This document shows, one piece after another, positions 1 to 6,599 of a stretch of 15,452 nt of DNA (the stretch's first letter is position 1; every line of letters starts with the position of its first letter). The stretch spans positions 1 through 15,452 of the forward strand of contig JACPST010000089.1 in the NCBI GenBank assembly GCA_016193165.1, read 5' to 3'. A program made the translations under genes and the position numbers. The notes under the pieces are model-generated. The model ran no database searches. It saw nothing but the letters and a program-made list of their open reading frames with translations, and was not told where the DNA came from. This DNA comes from Deltaproteobacteria bacterium. GTDB lineage: Bacteria; Bdellovibrionota; JACOXK01; 2-02-FULL-40-11.

Positions 1-1
1 T

Positions 2-340
2 ATTCCTCCAGGATGCCCCAATACGGAAAAGACTCTCAGCTCTTTTCTTTCTTATGCGGATGTTTTTCTTCTGCAAAACCATGGAGTGCTTGCTGTTGGA
101 AAAGATTTAGCTCAGGCTTATTATCGATTAGAACTTGTTGAACATCTGGCCAAGATTGAATGGGTTGCCAAATCTTTAGGAGCGCCTCAGGCGCTGCCCC
201 AAAAAATAGTGGAAAAGCTTCTTGAAAAAAGAAAAAAAGCAGGACTGTCCCGTCCTTCTAAGTCCGAAAACGACATTCCTTCTTCTTTGGATCAGATTGT
301 GGCTGAGGAAGTAAACCGATTTTTAAGTCAAAATCGCTAA
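2..340 (+). CDS. Class II aldolase/adducin-family protein, C-terminal part (5' end outside window)
   Basis: The frame is open from the left edge to a TAA at 338-340, giving 112 residues of a longer protein; an internal GTG at 86 is not the start. It contains the family hallmark DVFLLQNHGVLAVGKDLAQAY (split here as DVFLLQNHGVL and AVGKDLAQAY); the His of NHG is one of the zinc ligands in L-fuculose-1-phosphate aldolase-type enzymes. These enzymes split or form ketose-1-phosphates to DHAP plus an aldehyde, or epimerise or dehydrate similar sugars; the substrate cannot be read from this fragment. After the domain come a helix, a polar linker (about residues 78-95 of the fragment, rich in Lys, Ser and Pro) and a terminal amphipathic helix, SLDQIVAEEVNRFLSQNR. 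That tail resembles C-terminal encapsulation peptides of microcompartment aldolases. Its last 18 bases overlap the end of hpt on the other strand. Family confident, specificity unknown. Confidence 0.85.
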   Translation: MPPGCPNTEKTLSSFLSYADVFLLQNHGVLAVGKDLAQAYYRLELVEHLAKIEWVAKSLGAPQALPQKIVEKLLEKRKKAGLSRPSKSENDIPSSLDQIVAEEVNRFLSQNR

Positions 341-844
341 TTCTTTGAGATTGCGATAGAGTTGAACCGCGTCAAGTCCATAGCCTACGACAAATTTTTT
401 GCCAATTTCAAATCCACAGTAATCAATTTGGACGTTTTGTTGAATACACTCTGGTTTTAAAAGAAGCGTGCAGAGCTTTAAAGAGCTGGGATTTCGGGAT
501 GAAAAATATTTTAAAAGATAGTCTACCGTAAGACCCGTATCAATGACATCTTCAATAATGAGGACATCTTTTCCTTCTAAGGAAATATCCACATCAAGTG
601 TGGTTTTGACAATCCCGGAGGAATGGGTGTTGTTGCCGTAGCTTTGAACCCCAAAAAATTCAACGGTGAGGTCCAAATCAATCGCGCGGATCAAATCGGC
701 ACAAAACATAAATGCCCCTTTTAAAACGCAAACAACGACTAAATCTTTTCCTTTGTAATCAGCAGTAATTTGTTTTCCAAGTTGTACAATTCGTTTTTGA
801 ATTTTTTCCTTTGAAAGAAGAGTTTTTAGTTTTTTTGTTTTCAT
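323..844 (-). CDS. hpt: Hypoxanthine(-guanine) phosphoribosyltransferase
   Basis: Makes IMP or GMP from hypoxanthine or guanine and PRPP in the cytoplasm (purine salvage). The 173 residues match the usual bacterial length of about 175-185. Visible motifs: LKGA at residues 41-44 (PRPP loop), the acidic PRPP-binding motif VLIIEDVIDTG at 94-104 with E98 and D99, K130 in LLLKPE (purine 6-oxo contact in the family), and FVVGYGLD at 151-158 followed by LYRNL. It starts at an ATG only 3 bp after the upp stop, so it is the last gene of the tdk-upp-hpt unit. Its 3' end overlaps the convergent class II aldolase gene by 18 bp, with no clear terminator. It fits the neighbouring PunA reaction, which releases hypoxanthine and guanine. 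Confidence 0.95.
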   Translation of the reverse strand: MKTKKLKTLLSKEKIQKRIVQLGKQITADYKGKDLVVVCVLKGAFMFCADLIRAIDLDLTVEFFGVQSYGNNTHSSGIVKTTLDVDISLEGKDVLIIEDVIDTGLTVDYLLKYFSSRNPSSLKLCTLLLKPECIQQNVQIDYCGFEIGKKFVVGYGLDAVQLYRNLKELAILT

Positions 845-847
845 GGT

Positions 848-1630
848 TTAAACAAAGGCATTATTTAAAATTTCACCTAATCCTCCTGCGCCGGGAACAA
901 TATATTGATAACGGTTAAGCCCGCGCTCTTGGTGCCAGTGCGTTCCAGGAATTGTTTTTAAAATTCTTTTGGAACTTAATCCCCGATCAAGCCGTAGTCC
1001 GTAAACAATAAGATCAGGGTGGTCTGTTTTTACCTTTTTAAGATATTCCGGTGTTACAATCAAGTGCAGGGCAATCCACTTTAAAGGTTTCCCGGAAATA
1101 CGACTTTTGTAAAGCTGTAGTGTCTCACAAATACTTCCTCCGGTAGCTCCCATCGGATCTGGAAAAAGGACAATCGCTTTATCCAGTCTCCCGCCAATTT
1201 TATAGCCGCTAATTTGACTTCCAATGACTTGGGATTGATCATCCACCGTGCGGTTAATATAAATGTGATCTTGTCGGACATATTTAGGTTTAAAAATATG
1301 GTTTAAGAATTCATAGCACAGTTGAGAAGGGACAATGCCTGCCCGCGCCAGATTTACGGTGATTACGCGTGTGTCAAAATCAATGAGCTTTTCTTTGAGA
1401 ATAGCTTCTTTATGGGTAGTGATCATGCGGGTTTTAATAGTGCATTTTTTCTGGGGAAACTCTAGTCCCACCACTCGAGCAATTAAGGCGTTATAAAGAA
1501 GTTTAATGAGATCGGTAATTAAGGGCTGATAGGTATCTTTAGAACAGAGAAGAGCTAAGAGCGATGACAAAAAAGAATCTGAGAGAATATGATAGTTTTG
1601 CCCGTAATGGTGTTTAACTTCTGACTGCAT
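848..1630 (-). CDS. upp: Uracil phosphoribosyltransferase, long form
   Basis: Uracil plus PRPP gives UMP (pyrimidine salvage, cytoplasm). The PRPP motif FPDPMGATGGS lies at residues 156-166 and corresponds to the canonical DPMLATGGS. The uracil-binding C-terminal signature appears as GLNRYQYIVPGAGGLGE at 237-253 in place of GYIVPGLGDAGDR. At 260 residues it is about 50 longer than the common bacterial enzyme of about 209. The extra length is mainly N-terminal, and the last segment is divergent, so specificity is less certain than family. It lies 10 bp after the tdk stop and 3 bp before hpt, and no strong Shine-Dalgarno sequence precedes its ATG, suggesting translational coupling with tdk. A possible alternative is a divergent phosphoribosyltransferase with a regulatory role, but its place in a base-salvage operon supports the enzyme call. 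Confidence 0.85.
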   Translation of the reverse strand: MQSEVKHHYGQNYHILSDSFLSSLLALLCSKDTYQPLITDLIKLLYNALIARVVGLEFPQKKCTIKTRMITTHKEAILKEKLIDFDTRVITVNLARAGIVPSQLCYEFLNHIFKPKYVRQDHIYINRTVDDQSQVIGSQISGYKIGGRLDKAIVLFPDPMGATGGSICETLQLYKSRISGKPLKWIALHLIVTPEYLKKVKTDHPDLIVYGLRLDRGLSSKRILKTIPGTHWHQERGLNRYQYIVPGAGGLGEILNNAFV

Positions 1631-1640
1631 AAGTAAAAAT

Positions 1641-2279
1641 TTATAAACGTGCTTCAGGTTGCCGAGATGTCTGGGCAGATCTGGGTGCCCGTTTTTCAGT
1701 TTTTTGTTTTATTCTTTCAGGCAACTGAGGATCAAAACAAAGCCGGCAGCGTGCTTCATAGGCTTCTTGAGCGCCTACTACTACGCGATCTCCTTCTGGG
1801 ATAATTCTTTGAGAGCGGCTGGCCGGATTTCCACAGACCACACAGATAGCATTATTTTTTGTAATATATTCAGCAACCGCTAAAAGTTGAGGAATAGGTT
1901 CAAATGGAATCCCTCTGTAATCTTGATCTAATCCTGCTACAATGACACGAAGACCCTGGTTGGCTAACTTTTGGCAGACATCTACTAAATCTTGGTTAAA
2001 GAATTGAGCTTCGTCTATTCCCACGACTTGAGTGTCTTTTTCAATGGAATCTAAAATTTCTTGGGCTGATCGAACCGCTTTGGCCAGGAGTTTTTGAGCG
2101 CTATGAGAGGCAATGTGATCGGCGGAATATCTAGAATCAATAATGGGTTTAAAAACTTGAACCTTTAATTTTGCAATTTGAGCTCTGCGCAAGCGACGAA
2201 TCAGCTCTTCTGTTTTTCCACTAAACATACTTCCGCAGACCACTTCGATCCAACCCATTTTTGCTTGAATAAAATTCAT
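1641..2279 (-). CDS. tdk: Thymidine kinase
   Basis: Phosphorylates thymidine (and deoxyuridine) with ATP to dTMP (dUMP). It is a type II TK: P-loop GSMFSGKT at residues 16-23, Walker B-like GIDEAQFF at 87-94 with catalytic E90, lasso-region Tyr, and two zinc Cys pairs, C146/C149 and C178/C181. The 212 residues include a disordered basic tail after about residue 190. The first ATG is supported by a strong AGGGAGG-type Shine-Dalgarno sequence (complement of 2285-2291). The internal Met8 would also be possible but has no comparable ribosome site. First gene of the tdk-upp-hpt salvage unit. It competes with DeoA for thymidine, so separate transcription of the salvage and catabolic units makes sense. 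Confidence 0.95.
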   Translation of the reverse strand: MNFIQAKMGWIEVVCGSMFSGKTEELIRRLRRAQIAKLKVQVFKPIIDSRYSADHIASHSAQKLLAKAVRSAQEILDSIEKDTQVVGIDEAQFFNQDLVDVCQKLANQGLRVIVAGLDQDYRGIPFEPIPQLLAVAEYITKNNAICVVCGNPASRSQRIIPEGDRVVVGAQEAYEARCRLCFDPQLPERIKQKTEKRAPRSAQTSRQPEARL

Positions 2280-2309
2280 GAATTTGCCTCCCTTTGTTTT
2301 AGAGCCTAA

Positions 2310-2337
2310 GTATTAAATGGGTTTTAAAAAAAAGCAA
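2310..2337 (-). promoter_or_regulatory. Possible sigma-70-type promoter for tdk-upp-hpt
   Basis: On the minus strand TTGCTT (complement of 2332-2337) and TAATAC (complement of 2310-2315) are 16 bp apart. Transcription would begin near 2303, leaving a leader of about 25 nt that carries the strong tdk ribosome site. Both boxes are imperfect and the region is A/T-rich, so this is only a candidate. Confidence 0.35.
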
Positions 2338-2343
2338 AGAAAA

Positions 2344-2611
2344 TTAACACCTAAAAATTTCTTCAATAAAAAATTGAGTTTTAGGAGGAATAAGTTTTTT
2401 GGGATAATAGGATTCAATGATCGTGAATACTTCTTTTGCAGATTTTAGTTTGAGAAATTGAATCAGGAAGAGAACGTCCTCACGATTGTGAAATGAGAAA
2501 TTCTCAAGGAAGCTGTTGTCTGGGCAATGTGAAAGAAGCTGAAAATCAAGCGTATAAAAAATGTAAAAAATAATTGACCCTATACTTATGAAGGATTGAA
2601 ATCATTTTCAT
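2344..2611 (-). pseudogene. Unrecognised reading frame without a start; possible frameshifted gene remnant
   Basis: This stretch lies between tdk and the mgtC-like gene. On the minus strand a frame is open for 85 codons, from after a TGA at 2602-2604 to a TAA at 2344-2346. It has no ATG, GTG or TTG anywhere. The translation looks protein-like, not random: it contains FHNREDVLFLIQFLKLKSAK and later ESYYPKKLIPPKTQFFIEEI. An ATG at 2609-2611 in the neighbouring frame gives MKMISILHKYRVNYF before stopping. A single extra base in one of the T runs (complement of about 2557-2571) would join the two into a protein of about 88 residues. I recognise no family. Alternatives are a recently frameshifted gene, an assembly or sequencing error in a homopolymer, or chance. 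Apart from the tdk promoter region and this frame I see nothing else in the gap. Confidence 0.4.
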
Positions 2612-2631
2612 AAAGGTTTAAGCTGTTTTAT

Positions 2632-3102
2632 ATGGTGCAAGTTTGTTATCAATTTATCGTCAATGAAGGGTTTCAATTATTCATGGCCATTTTCTTAGGC
2701 GGCCTCATTGGATTAGAACGAGAGATGAAGGGAAAGCCTGCAGGCCTGAGAACAACGATACTGATCTGTTTAGGGGCTACACTTTTTATGATGCTCTCTG
2801 CAAAAGTCGCCATGATGGCTGGCTCTCAAGGAGCCGATCCTGCAAGAATTGCTTCTGGGATTGTCACAGGCATTGGATTTTTGGGGGCTGGGAGTATCTT
2901 CCACGGAGAAGGAATGGTTCAAGGACTGACCTCCGCAGCAACGATTTGGGTTGTGGGTGCTCTGGGATTGGCCATCGGGTGTGGACACTATGTTTTGGCT
3001 GTGGGTGTTACACTCATTCTTCTTTTGGTTTTAAGCGCTCTGGGAAGACTTGAATGCTACATTAGCGATAAATGTAAGACAAAAATTGCTGAAGAAAAGT
3101 AA
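2632..3102 (+). CDS. MgtC/SapB-family membrane protein
   Basis: A small inner-membrane protein of 156 residues with about five hydrophobic segments. Family motifs are clear: GGLIGLERE at residues 23-31, KPAGLRT at 35-41, a GIGFLGAG segment at about 81-88, and GLTSAATIWVVGA shortly after. The MgtC/SapB family covers MgtC itself (magnesium starvation and intramacrophage survival in pathogens, through an effect on the F-type ATP synthase) and many short housekeeping members of unknown job. This one has the short form without the C-terminal ACT-like domain of Salmonella MgtC. The ATG at 2632 gives the usual N-terminal length, but the only Shine-Dalgarno-like AAAGG (2612-2616) is rather far away. 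It stands alone, convergent with the next gene. Function beyond the family is not known. Confidence 0.85.
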   Translation: MVQVCYQFIVNEGFQLFMAIFLGGLIGLEREMKGKPAGLRTTILICLGATLFMMLSAKVAMMAGSQGADPARIASGIVTGIGFLGAGSIFHGEGMVQGLTSAATIWVVGALGLAIGCGHYVLAVGVTLILLLVLSALGRLECYISDKCKTKIAEEK

Positions 3103-3121
3103 AGTTCAGATTTTAAAATAC

Positions 3122-3505
3122 TTAATTCTTCCAGAAGTTAGCTACAAGCACTCCCGCAATTGCTAAAAGTCCACCCACGAGCGTTCCTCTATGGGGTAGC
3201 TCGTGAAACCATAAATAAACCATGGCTGGATAAGCAAGAGTTTGTGCAGCAATATAGGTTAAAAGCATGATCCACGCTGTTTGGGTGTGTTTATAGCCGT
3301 AGTAAAAAACTGCCCCAAATGTGAGATTGGCGATATTTAAAAGAGGGGTAGCAAGGCAAACAGCAGCAATCCAAAATATCCACACATTGGAAAATTCATA
3401 ATTGAAAAGGGATGGTTTGGGTGTTTGTTTTGTGACCCAGAACATGTAAGATTGAACGACAGAATGGGCTAAAAAGAAAAAGAAGAAATAAAAAATAAGT
3501 CTCAT
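3122..3505 (-). CDS. Small four-helix membrane protein, resembling half of a DMT/EamA transporter
   Basis: The 127 residues are mostly membrane-spanning, with hydrophobic segments at about 3-20, 42-66, 76-98 and 106-124. A very Phe-rich start (IFYFFFFFL) leads the first. The last helix, RGTLVGGLLAIAGVLVANFW, resembles the closing helix of EamA/DMT half-domains and small multidrug-resistance-like proteins; no residue proves transport. There is no Shine-Dalgarno sequence before the ATG. A good promoter lies 14 bp upstream and would place the transcript start within about 7 bases of the ATG. It is codirectional with cdd, 46 bp downstream of it, but probably also transcribed separately. Its end faces the mgtC-like gene with 19 bp between them. 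Confidence 0.6.
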   Translation of the reverse strand: MRLIFYFFFFFLAHSVVQSYMFWVTKQTPKPSLFNYEFSNVWIFWIAAVCLATPLLNIANLTFGAVFYYGYKHTQTAWIMLLTYIAAQTLAYPAMVYLWFHELPHRGTLVGGLLAIAGVLVANFWKN

Positions 3506-3518
3506 AAGTAGAATAATA

Positions 3519-3547
3519 ACTATAGCACGATCATTTTAGAGGCACAA
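3519..3547 (-). promoter_or_regulatory. Probable promoter for the small membrane protein at 3122-3505
   Basis: TTGTGC (complement of 3542-3547) and TATAGT (complement of 3519-3524) are spaced by exactly 17 bp on the minus strand. The expected transcript start at about 3511-3512 is only some 7 bases before the ATG at 3505, and no ribosome site is visible. The mRNA may therefore be nearly leaderless. Confidence 0.45.
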
Positions 3548-3551
3548 CAGG

Positions 3552-3956
3552 TTAGGAGCCTTGGCCATGACGCAAAGACTCTGGGCCAAAAGAATAAGGC
3601 AAAAGTTCTTCGAGATTTAAGACTTTAAATTTTTTGTCTGTATTGGCAATGACAATTTCCATTTTGGGATTAAATTCTCGGATGACTTGTCTGCAAATTC
3701 CACAAGGAGCGGAAAGGTCTTTGTTAGCCGTGACCACGACAAGCTTTACAATTTTTTTTACTCCTTCACTTAGAGCTTTATAAATGGCCACTCGCTCTGC
3801 ACACTCTCCCAAAAAAGCACAGTTTTCGACATTGCAGCCTGTGAAAAGTTGGCCTTGATCTGTTACTACAACAGCGCCCACCCGGTGCTCTGAATAAGGA
3901 GCATACGCATTTTTTCTCGCCTCTATGGCTTTTTCGATGAGAGAATGGTTATCCAA
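3552..3956 (-). CDS. cdd: Cytidine deaminase
   Basis: Hydrolyses cytidine and deoxycytidine to uridine and deoxyuridine. The 134 residues are typical of the short homotetrameric class. Visible: Ala-Pro-Tyr-Ser (APYS, 19-22), FTGCNVENCAF at 38-48, the catalytic CAE at 52-54 (zinc ligand C52, proton-shuttling E54) and PCGICRQ at 84-90 supplying the other two zinc cysteines C85 and C88. All key residues are present. It is the last gene of the long minus-strand nucleoside operon, 9 bp after the small secreted protein gene. It supplies (deoxy)uridine to DeoA, linking deoxycytidine to the same deoxyribose-1-phosphate pool. Confidence 0.95.
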   Translation of the reverse strand: MDNHSLIEKAIEARKNAYAPYSEHRVGAVVVTDQGQLFTGCNVENCAFLGECAERVAIYKALSEGVKKIVKLVVVTANKDLSAPCGICRQVIREFNPKMEIVIANTDKKFKVLNLEELLPYSFGPESLRHGQGS

Positions 3957-3965
3957 AGTTTTGAC

Positions 3966-4316
3966 TTATCGTTTTAGCCTGATCTTATATCTTGTAACAT
4001 AAGGAATTACACTTGTTGCGGTGTCTGTGAACTCAAAAGTAGCAGTGACACAATTTCTTAAATTGTTTCCAATGCTCATAGCTCGAGTTTCAAGTTCTGG
4101 TCCTGCTGGAATAAGTATTTTAAAAAAAGGATGTCTCTCCCCAGACGCTTGTGAAGTTCTAAACATAAGATCAACAGTACTACTTGGATCTGTAGAATAA
4201 CCAAATCGAACATCTAGCTCAGTAATTTGAGAACAATCTACTGTTCTTGTAGTGGAATGAGCATATATTGAAATAAGCATAAATCCGATAAGCACAACTA
4301 GTATTTTGTTTGTCAT
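3966..4316 (-). CDS. Small secreted hypothetical protein inside the nucleoside operon
   Basis: I do not recognise this 116-residue protein. It begins with a clear Sec signal peptide: Lys4 followed by a hydrophobic run ILVVLIGFMLISIYA, with cleavage likely around residues 19-22. The mature part of about 95 residues has two cysteines (C28 and C88) that could form a disulfide and alternates in a beta-sheet-like way, ending in a basic KIRLKR. Its ATG is preceded by a perfect AGGAGG (complement of 4323-4328) six bases upstream, one of the best ribosome sites in the window. It sits between punA and cdd, with 20 bp and 9 bp gaps, so it should be co-transcribed. A periplasmic or surface role linked to nucleoside uptake is only a guess from position. 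Confidence 0.7.
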   Translation of the reverse strand: MTNKILVVLIGFMLISIYAHSTTRTVDCSQITELDVRFGYSTDPSSTVDLMFRTSQASGERHPFFKILIPAGPELETRAMSIGNNLRNCVTATFEFTDTATSVIPYVTRYKIRLKR

Positions 4317-4336
4317 CGCTTTCCTCCTCTTTATAT

Positions 4337-5155
4337 TTAAGTGATCATTATAATGAATTCTTTGAGAAAAAGTCCAAACTTTTTAGAAGCGTTTTGTGTA
4401 ACCTTTAAGACTTCTTCGTGTCCTAGTTTGTGAGCACCGGTATAGGCGGCGTAGTTCGTGAGGCAAGAAATGCCACACACTTTCATTCCTTGGTGATTGG
4501 CCACAATGACTTCTGGAACAGTAGACATTCCTACAGCATCCGCTCCTAAGGTTTTAAGCATTTTAACTTCTGCGGGCGTTTCGTAACTTGGGCCTGGAAC
4601 AGCAACATAGATCCCTTCACGAAGCTGGACTTTGATTTTTTTGGCCACCGCTTTGGCTTTTTTTCGAAGAGCTTCATCATAAGCTTCCGTCAGATCTGGA
4701 AATCTTGGGCCCCACTCTTCCCAGTTTTTTCCCCGTAAAGGATTGGTGCCTAAGAGATTGATGTGGTCTTTAATAAGCATGAGCTCTCCGGCTTTATAAG
4801 AACGATTGATGCTTCCCGCGGCATTGGTGACAATGAGCGTTGTTGCGCCCAATTGTTTTAAAACTCGGACAGGAAATGTGACATCTTCTAAAGGATGTCC
4901 TTCGTAATAATGAATTCGCCCTTGAAGGACATAGACTGGAATGTTTCCCATTTTTCCAAAAACAAATTGGCCCTTGTGCCCCGAGACAGAAGACATTGGA
5001 AAATGAGGAATTTGCGAATAAGGGATTTCTTTTTTGTTTTGGAGGTAGTCAACAAACGCCCCTAATCCTGAACCTAGGATAATTCCTAAGGAAGCTTTTT
5101 GGCCAATTCTTTCGTTTAAAAGGTGGGAAGCTTCTAAAACGTAAGATGGATTCAT
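4337..5155 (-). CDS. punA: Purine-nucleoside phosphorylase (trimeric, 6-oxopurine type)
   Basis: Phosphorolysis of (deoxy)inosine and (deoxy)guanosine to base plus (deoxy)ribose-1-phosphate. The 272 residues fit the trimeric, mammalian-like class. Motifs in order: ILGSGLG at 26-32 (phosphate loop), SGHKG at 58-62, GRIHYYEGH at 79-87, NAAGSIN at 111-117, GPSYETPAEV at 188-197 with the purine-contacting Glu192, GADAVGMSTVPE at 204-215, and CLTNYAA at 231-237 with Asn234, the residue that favours 6-oxopurines. It lies 23 bp downstream of nupC and 20 bp upstream of the small secreted protein gene. Its products feed Hpt (bases) and DeoB/DeoC (deoxyribose). Confidence 0.95.
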   Translation of the reverse strand: MNPSYVLEASHLLNERIGQKASLGIILGSGLGAFVDYLQNKKEIPYSQIPHFPMSSVSGHKGQFVFGKMGNIPVYVLQGRIHYYEGHPLEDVTFPVRVLKQLGATTLIVTNAAGSINRSYKAGELMLIKDHINLLGTNPLRGKNWEEWGPRFPDLTEAYDEALRKKAKAVAKKIKVQLREGIYVAVPGPSYETPAEVKMLKTLGADAVGMSTVPEVIVANHQGMKVCGISCLTNYAAYTGAHKLGHEEVLKVTQNASKKFGLFLKEFIIMIT

Positions 5156-5178
5156 AAAATATTTTGGACGTTTTCTTC

Positions 5179-6423
5179 TTAAACGAGCATCCCTGCAAAG
5201 GTGGCTGTCATAAAGCAGGCGAGCGATCCAGCAATCATGGCTTTGAGCCCTAATCTTGCCAAATCTCCTCGTCGTTCAGGAGCCAATGCTCCAATTCCTC
5301 CCAACTGAATGGCAATGGATGAGAAATTTGAAAAACCACATAGAGCATAGATGGCAATAATTTGTGATCGGAGTGAAATTTCTCCGTTTTTCACCATATC
5401 AGCCAAGCTTAAATATCCCACAAATTCATTGATGACTGTTTTTTGGCCCAAAAGATTTCCAACCTTTACGCAGTCTTCCCACGGTGTTCCCATGATCCAT
5501 GCTAAAGGGGCAAATGACCATCCAAATAATTTTTCTAAGGTTAAATGTATGGGTTCAAATCCAAAGAAACTAATAAATTTATCTATTCCAACACCTATGG
5601 CAGAATTAAAAAGCGCAATCAGGGCAATAAAAGCTAAGAGCATGGCAGCAACGTTCACGGCCAGTCGTAATCCTTCCGATGCTCCACGAGAAGCGGCATC
5701 AATGACGTTCACATCCGTAATGGGAACCTTCACGGAACCTGCTCCTGCTGTTTCTGGAGTTTGGGTTTCTGGAAACATAATCTTTGACATAAGGATAGCC
5801 GCAGGTGCCGAAATAACGCTGGCTGCTAGCAAATGTCCCGCGCCTGTATCAAGGCCTGATTGTTTTAAAAAAACAGCGTAAGCGGCCATGACCGCGCCCG
5901 CAATGGTTGCAAATCCACCCGTCATCAAAGTCATGAGCTCGGAGTTGGTCATTTTGGAAACATAGGGGCGGATAAAAAGAGGAGCTTCGGTTTGTCCAAC
6001 AAATACATTTACGGCGCAAGATAGAGATTCTGCTCCTGAAATTCTCATTACTTTAGACATGATCCACGCCATGGCTCCAACCACTTTTTGTAAAATCCCA
6101 AAGTAATAGAGGACGGCTGTCAAAGAAGAAACAAAAATAACTGTGGGCAGTACTTGAAAAGCAAAGATGAATCCCACGCTGCCATCTAGTAATTTATCCC
6201 CAAATAAGAATGTAGCGCCTTTATTGGTGAAGGATAGAAGCGAGGAAATAGCATCTCCTGTCATTTGAAAAAAAGCATGGCCGATCCGAGTTTTTAAAAT
6301 ACAAAGTAGAAAGGTCAATTGAAGCAAAAGTCCCATCACCACAAGCCTTAAGTTAATGGCTTTTCGATTGTTGGATAGAGCATATCCCATGGCCATCAGG
6401 ATAAATAATCCCCAAAAACTCAC
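5179..6423 (-). CDS. nupC: Concentrative nucleoside transporter (CNT/NupC family)
   Basis: Inner-membrane nucleoside symporter. From the GTG at 6423 it has 414 residues, with many hydrophobic segments and the CNT signatures GQTEAPLFIRPYV (nucleoside and cation site), NEFVGYLSLA and SNFSSIAIQLGGIGALAPERR. I prefer this GTG. The protein then begins VVSFWGLFILMAMGYALSNN, as in other NupC proteins, and the GTG overlaps the TGA of an upstream 53-codon ORF (GTGA), a coupling arrangement. An ATG at 6513 would add a hydrophilic 30-residue leader (MDDLRKTFNFNDPS...) that is not typical of the family and overlaps that ORF. It imports the substrates for DeoA, PunA and Cdd encoded around it. Confidence 0.93.
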   Translation of the reverse strand: MSFWGLFILMAMGYALSNNRKAINLRLVVMGLLLQLTFLLCILKTRIGHAFFQMTGDAISSLLSFTNKGATFLFGDKLLDGSVGFIFAFQVLPTVIFVSSLTAVLYYFGILQKVVGAMAWIMSKVMRISGAESLSCAVNVFVGQTEAPLFIRPYVSKMTNSELMTLMTGGFATIAGAVMAAYAVFLKQSGLDTGAGHLLAASVISAPAAILMSKIMFPETQTPETAGAGSVKVPITDVNVIDAASRGASEGLRLAVNVAAMLLAFIALIALFNSAIGVGIDKFISFFGFEPIHLTLEKLFGWSFAPLAWIMGTPWEDCVKVGNLLGQKTVINEFVGYLSLADMVKNGEISLRSQIIAIYALCGFSNFSSIAIQLGGIGALAPERRGDLARLGLKAMIAGSLACFMTATFAGMLV

Positions 6424-6581
6424 AACCCTATCTCGTAGAACGAGGGTCGAGCTGCCATAAGAATGCCTAGGGGAAGGATCGTTAAAGTTAAAAGTTTTCC
6501 GAAGGTCATCCAATTGGAGACAGCCTTGTTGGTTTCAACGACTGTTCGTATCAAGGGAAGGCTTAAAACTCGTTCTTTCAT
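6420..6581 (-). CDS. Unrecognised 53-residue ORF coupled to nupC, one possible membrane helix
   Basis: This short frame fills the gap between deoA and nupC. It starts at an ATG (complement of 6579-6581), 18 bp after the deoA stop, behind a purine-rich but weak site (AAAGAGAT). It ends with a TGA that shares bases with the preferred GTG start of nupC. The product begins MKERVLSLPLIRTVVETNK and has a hydrophobic segment FGKLLTLTILPLGILMAARP that could span the membrane or act as a signal anchor. I recognise no family. It may be a real small membrane protein, a leader peptide controlling nupC translation, or an N-terminal piece split off by a frameshift. The overlap, and the absence of another explanation for this stretch, favour a translated ORF. 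Confidence 0.5.
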   Translation of the reverse strand: MKERVLSLPLIRTVVETNKAVSNWMTFGKLLTLTILPLGILMAARPSFYEIGL

Positions 6582-6599
6582 ATCTCTTTATTTCTCTTT

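Noticed and set aside
2574..2602. TTGACC as a -35 box for the mgtC-like gene
   Set aside because: At 17 bp the partner hexamer is TGAAAT, a poor -10; no convincing promoter could be fixed.
5351..5881. Open frame of 176 codons on the plus strand within nupC
   Set aside because: It is antisense to a strongly conserved CNT transporter, has no recognisable motif or ribosome site, and is a shadow of nupC codons.
6423..6513. ATG start for nupC at 6513 (444 residues)
   Set aside because: It would add a hydrophilic leader not typical of NupC and overlap a coherent upstream ORF; the GTG at 6423 fits better. Not fully excluded.
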